Below, in pieces: positions 62,401 through 64,000 of a stretch of DNA of 64,000 bases. The first letter of the stretch is position 1. Each line of letters opens with the position of its first letter. The DNA is from Candidatus Sumerlaeota bacterium (lineage in GTDB: Bacteria > Sumerlaeota > Sumerlaeia > JAFGJS01): assembly GCA_016928995.1 (NCBI GenBank), contig JAFGJS010000025.1, positions 4,653-68,652 of the forward strand, given 5' to 3'. A program made the position numbers and the translations under genes. The notes below the pieces were generated by a model. It searched no databases and had not been told where the DNA came from. It saw only the letters and a list, made by a program, of their open reading frames with translations.

Positions 62401-64000
62401 TTTCATTGAGGTAAATGTTGACGTCCGTCGAGTTGTTCGCGCCCAGCGCTCCGCCATCCGAGGAACAGGAGAGCCAGTTGACCGTCGAGGAGGTGCTCCA
62501 ATCCATCACGCCGCCTCCGTCGTTGCGCACGTTGATGCTGATCTCTTCCGGATCGAACGGACCATCCTCGGGGCCTTCGGCGTTGAAGCCGGCGATTGGA
62601 TTGAGCAGCAGCGCGGGATCGCCGCTGACCGCATCGACGTCCAATGTAACCGAGCGGGATGCAGTTCCCAGACCGTTGTTTGTATTGTTGAAATGAAATG
62701 CACCGGTGTGCTGTCCAGCCGTCAGCAGGTTCGCGTCGTCGTTGAAATCGACTGTGACAAAAGCGCAGTTGCCTGGGATCAGTGAGCCGCTTTCCTGGTC
62801 CGCCGAAACCCAAGTCACGTCCGCGCTGAACGTCCAGTCAAGCGTCTCGTTGCCGACGTTGGTGATCTGATATTCCACACGTGTCGGGTATTCAGTTATC
62901 GGCTGCTTGAACGGACCGCCTTGGTCGCCGGCGCCAGTCAGCTCTGTGCTCGGGGTCATTTGCAGCAGCGGCAGCGCGGGAACAGTGCCGGTGTATTCGT
63001 CGAAGCCGATGTCGATATCTGATCCGTCGCCGGTCACCTGTCCGTCGGCTTTGCCGTCCATCGGCCGCGCATCGCCCTCGGCGTCGATTGTGGCGCCGGT
63101 GACGAACTGGCCGGCGTCGATGCATGGAGAGCTCGCGCTCAGATGCAGATCATCGTTGTTAAGATCCACGAATTGTGGATTACTGCTAAAGTTGCCCGTG
63201 CCGCCGGAAGCCCAGTCTTCAATGCAGCAGTAGGTCGGCGCAGCGGAACTTGCGATTTGATCCGAGGCGCCGCCGGACTTCTCGTTGTAGTAGATGATGT
63301 TGTTGCGGATGTCGCCCTGGCAGTTATACAAACCGCCGCCCGAGCCGGTGGAGGTCACTTGGTTGCCGAGGATGTCATTATTGTAGATCTGACCGTCGCA
63401 GGAATGGAGTCCGGCGCCTTGTGTCGTGCCTGATCCATTTTGCGTGATCACATTGTTGATGATCAAGCCGTCGCAGTTGTAAATTCCCGCGCCGTACGTT
63501 GCAAGGTTTGCGGTGATGATGTTGTTGCTGATCGTCGCCTTCGTCCCCGCGCCGCTGATGCTGCCGCCGTAAATGCCGCCGCCGTAGGAGGCCATCGTCA
63601 CATTGTCGAAATTGCCGGCGCCGCCCTGGATGCGGAAACCACGAATCTCGCAGTCTTCCGTTTCCGTGCCGGCGAATCGCACCGCAGGCTGGCCGGGGAA
63701 TGGCGCAGTGTTGGCGTTAATCACCGTGTTGTAGATCGCATCCGTATTATACGGATCGTCGGTGACCAGCACGATGTCCTTGCCCTTGAAATTAACGGCT
63801 TCGTAGTACGTCAGCGTGTCTCCGTCGCTGCCCGTCGCGCAGATGATCGCATCGCCGCTCGACAACGCGTCGATGGCGGCTTGGATCGAAGAGTAATCCG
63901 CTCCGCCGTTCGGATCGACGCTGTAGCCCACGGTGATGCGGAATTCGCAGGTCGGCAGGCTGTAATTGCCGGCCAGGTCGCGAGCCGCGCTGTCGTCGAT
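56429..64000 (-). CDS. Giant surface protein, beta-helix + 11 PPC domains + DUF5719-like repeats (5' end beyond window)
   Basis: At least 2,523 residues; the frame is open to base 64000, so the start lies outside. The first visible residues (AARDLAGNYSLPTCEFRIT) look like the end of a bacterial Ig-like domain. Next comes a right-handed beta-helix (63.9-63.0 kb) with NNIITANLATYGAGIYNCDG. Three BACON-like or choice-of-anchor sandwiches follow (63.0-61.9 kb; GNETLDWTFSADVTWVSAD). Then 11 tandem pre-peptidase C-terminal (PPC) domains of ~120 residues (61.9-57.9 kb), each with a YDLTxxE start, GVQLDDDWYxI, GNIDIxLYD, STTDNEQI and YYIVVTGDNSGNEYDL core. Four DUF5719-like units close it (WYFAEG, WYLAEG, WYFAEG, WYLPEG with ERAMYW). 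It is Asp-rich and probably calcium-binding, exported and surface-exposed. Confidence 0.85.
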   Translation of the reverse strand: MDDSAARDLAGNYSLPTCEFRITVGYSVDPNGGADYSSIQAAIDALSSGDAIICATGSDGDTLTYYEAVNFKGKDIVLVTDDPYNTDAIYNTVINANTAPFPGQPAVRFAGTETEDCEIRGFRIQGGAGNFDNVTMASYGGGIYGGSISGAGTKATISNNIITANLATYGAGIYNCDGLIINNVITQNGSGTTQGAGLHSCDGQIYNNDILGNQVTSTGSGGGLYNCQGDIRNNIIYYNEKSGGASDQIASSAAPTYCCIEDWASGGTGNFSSNPQFVDLNNDDLHLSASSPCIDAGQFVTGATIDAEGDARPMDGKADGQVTGDGSDIDIGFDEYTGTVPALPLLQMTPSTELTGAGDQGGPFKQPITEYPTRVEYQITNVGNETLDWTFSADVTWVSADQESGSLIPGNCAFVTVDFNDDANLLTAGQHTGAFHFNNTNNGLGTASRSVTLDVDAVSGDPALLLNPIAGFNAEGPEDGPFDPEEISINVRNDGGGVMDWSTSSTVNWLSCSSDGGALGANNSTDVNIYLNENVYNLKQQNEPYEGNMWFFNNTNGDGDTSITVAVTVHTPGPYMRVSADEDFETEGYTGGPFDPAEYTYYLSNEGDAPYDFTVSIEYPPGGPTGWVDIIEYSVGTVQMFDMSNTDPVANTSPVLVQIGSVANSFSTGTYTATLNFTNSTNGADDTSHLVKLTVLPPPDDPYGPNSDPASAYGLTECFSSLPEGNATKGEYDDWYVMQVTSLIGLLQVNATFTHADGDIDLHLYTSGLEQAQLISDLTLIDESVTANDVEQVLAYDAEPGWYYILVDGPNSHNQYGLTANCIMDDLYEQNDSQGEAFDLTESEGELLSSVNGNGVQLDDDWFEIVADADTGLFSIALTFTHANGNLSLELRNSGGALVASADTSTDNESINYTVPSAGTYYIVVKGSNTGNTYDLQWEAIREDHYEENDTLGTYYDLTDYENTLLSEIDGFGFNLDDDWFGFDSGTGGDLLRVELLFTHADGNLRMEITDSLGNPIAASSTSTDNEYVAIASASGEYRIRVQGPAIGTQYDLRWFIVADDDYGDNNNMNDATDLTVYDGGGEDGEDGHGLGHDGNDLGNIDGNGVNTDDDWYMIHVREGALSMQVDAEFIHTLGNIDIYLYDSNGVLIGSGESLTDNESIFYNLPPEGDYYIQVVGDNSGNEYNLSWVVIYEDNYGDDNDSLTSATDLTAFQNGCLSQINGLGIQGDTDVFKIAVPEGMARLNVTATFTHADGNIDIELLNSSGTSIAVSNSTEDTESIGVANPAAGEYYIVVTGDNNGNEYDLCWESLPEDNYDNNSMEDAFDLTPFEEQLLSEVDGEGVQVGEDWYIITLPPGVTLLDVQAFFDHEGGDINIALLDSTGTTVAVSNSTTDDEQILVTNPASGTYYVVVTGDDSGNTYDLTWDMHFDDAYEGDDGNNIQANAYDATLGDNNDTNGSENQLSYIDGMGVQLNDDWYHISVDENSNFLSIDAIFEHAGGNIDIQLYDQNGALLASSLSTTDNEHIGFVLPGGVTDYYIRVTGDNSGNEYDLIWNGYVEDGYNNNDMGNAYDLTGNEGEGLPDGQGVQSGSDWYEICVGPEEDVLEITVTFDHSQGNIDVILYNSAGVEIARAESTTDNEVIVFALPPADPPGSTRCYYIEIIGDDSGNLYDLIWNAYEEDGAEPNDDIGSAYNLTNGVAACLSDPAFLGGPATQLDDDWYQIDVAAGYDSLVIDVTFDHAGGNINVQVFLGDETNLVGAGASQTDNEQVVIMNPNGSYFVRVYGPNNGNQYDLCYELLDDDEYEENDDQTSATLISDGDTSGSITGTQLDDDWYAITLSGDALGISIQALFEHADGDINLTLYDEEGNIIGSAHSTTDNEYILCVDPSLAGQTVYVQVTGDDNGNSYDLEWHEITEDGYEGSSGNNDQASAYDLTGNENQNLSDIDGYGVQLDDDWYQIYVGERQDQLIIDLTFLDDMGDLNLLLYDEYGNLVASSSTDTDNEQIIIDMPSEGYYYIVVTGTNSGNEYDLVWSLTGMLSDKWYFAEGKTDGGFQTYVLVVNPHPTDPTVVGLNILFDNGDAPLTTTRTLAANSRYTFNLGDVISAAGRTQGFVAAELLAEDQALVYAERAMYWPLTGVGVPSTPRMGGTDSIGSVHLDTDWYLAEGTTANDSSGQPRLMIVSVGNPTTRTAQLGVIYLVENGANIEKTFNIPALSRYNIIPNNSDQAPNRHFSTRIQSIGEHPVPVVIERTMYGNVLATGDMPDLPLKWGHTSLGITEPSDIWYFAEGATHSSFDTFFTLANSHPTSITINLRFLLSDGTQVTDQFEIGPATRKTIDVERDYPAQMTDNPGFATVFESENEMTFTAERPQYFTAPGYNSRTGATGVVGMTGTQPSWYLPEGAVWGTSNFECFITVGNPGDTTANVSVEFIKPDSSVVVPAPSPYAVSPGQRLTVKANNFVANPGGTQSISTLVKEIDGKGIIVERVMYWTIDNHPRWEGHASIGIPEFVIPGLSSMPPGEFEK

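Noticed and set aside
56429-63931. Taking GTG 63931 as the true start of the giant protein
   Set aside because: The frame stays open to base 64000 with Ig-like sequence upstream of that GTG, so the gene simply continues past the window.

Overview
The window looks like chromosomal DNA from an uncultured, deep-branching Gram-negative bacterium. It is moderately GC-rich, with complete housekeeping genes (alaS, murB, pdxA, nadB, nadC, cysK, rtcB), type IV pilus ATPases, periplasmic SurA-type foldases, many lipoproteins and several very large secreted repeat proteins. The mix of a CHAT-domain protein, XylR-type AraC regulator, PPC/DUF5719-type giant protein, TPR-linked Ser/Thr kinase and short AT-rich dispersed repeats recalls PVC-like or candidate-phylum genomes (Sumerlaeota, Hydrogenedentota and similar). 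The taxonomic guess is inference only. I see no rRNA, tRNA, CRISPR array, integrase or intact insertion sequence.

Layout. 1-5.9 kb: start of a PDZ protein, a zinc-ribbon protein, a nucleotide-sugar epimerase overlapping a YraN-family protein, pilT behind a hairpin-rich leader, manA, and convergent murB. 6.1-11 kb: a polytopic membrane protein, a long inverted repeat, and a CHAT protease-like / transmembrane / beta-helix fusion. 11-15.5 kb: a repeat-filled gap, a MerR/excisionase-type regulator divergent from a chaperone operon (two parvulin proteins plus pdxA, echoing the surA-pdxA linkage of E. coli). 15.6-20.5 kb: rhodanese lipoprotein, nadC and rtcB divergent across a repeat-rich spacer, and a second membrane protein whose C-terminus runs into a dispersed repeat. 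20.7-29 kb: a cysteine-ladder solenoid protein, a LURP-one-related protein, a beta-helix protein, a membrane-anchored pentein with its coupled partner, cysK and an ABC-F ATPase.

29.4-38.9 kb is an island of exported proteins: a zincin/LamG protein, a ricin-lectin/beta-helix protein, a propeller lipoprotein and a C39-like peptidase, with a XylR-type regulator among them. 38.9-55.4 kb is an uninterrupted minus-strand block. In transcription order it holds alaS, a membrane protein, two small lipoproteins, an FHA-GAF-histidine kinase, a PilB/GspE ATPase with doubled MshEN domains, a TPR-propeller-TPR-Ser/Thr kinase, a secreted HEAT-like protein and nadB. The middle of this block looks like a signalling module attached to pilus or secretion assembly. 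The right end holds an SGNH hydrolase and a giant surface protein (at least 2,523 residues, 11 PPC domains) that runs off the window.

The strongest candidates for unusual biology are the CHAT-TM-beta-helix protein at 8.3-11 kb, the kinase/ATPase cluster at 42.7-49.8 kb, the Cys-ladder solenoid fusion at 20.8-21.6 kb, and several families of short repeats that supply ribosome-binding sites or extend coding regions.
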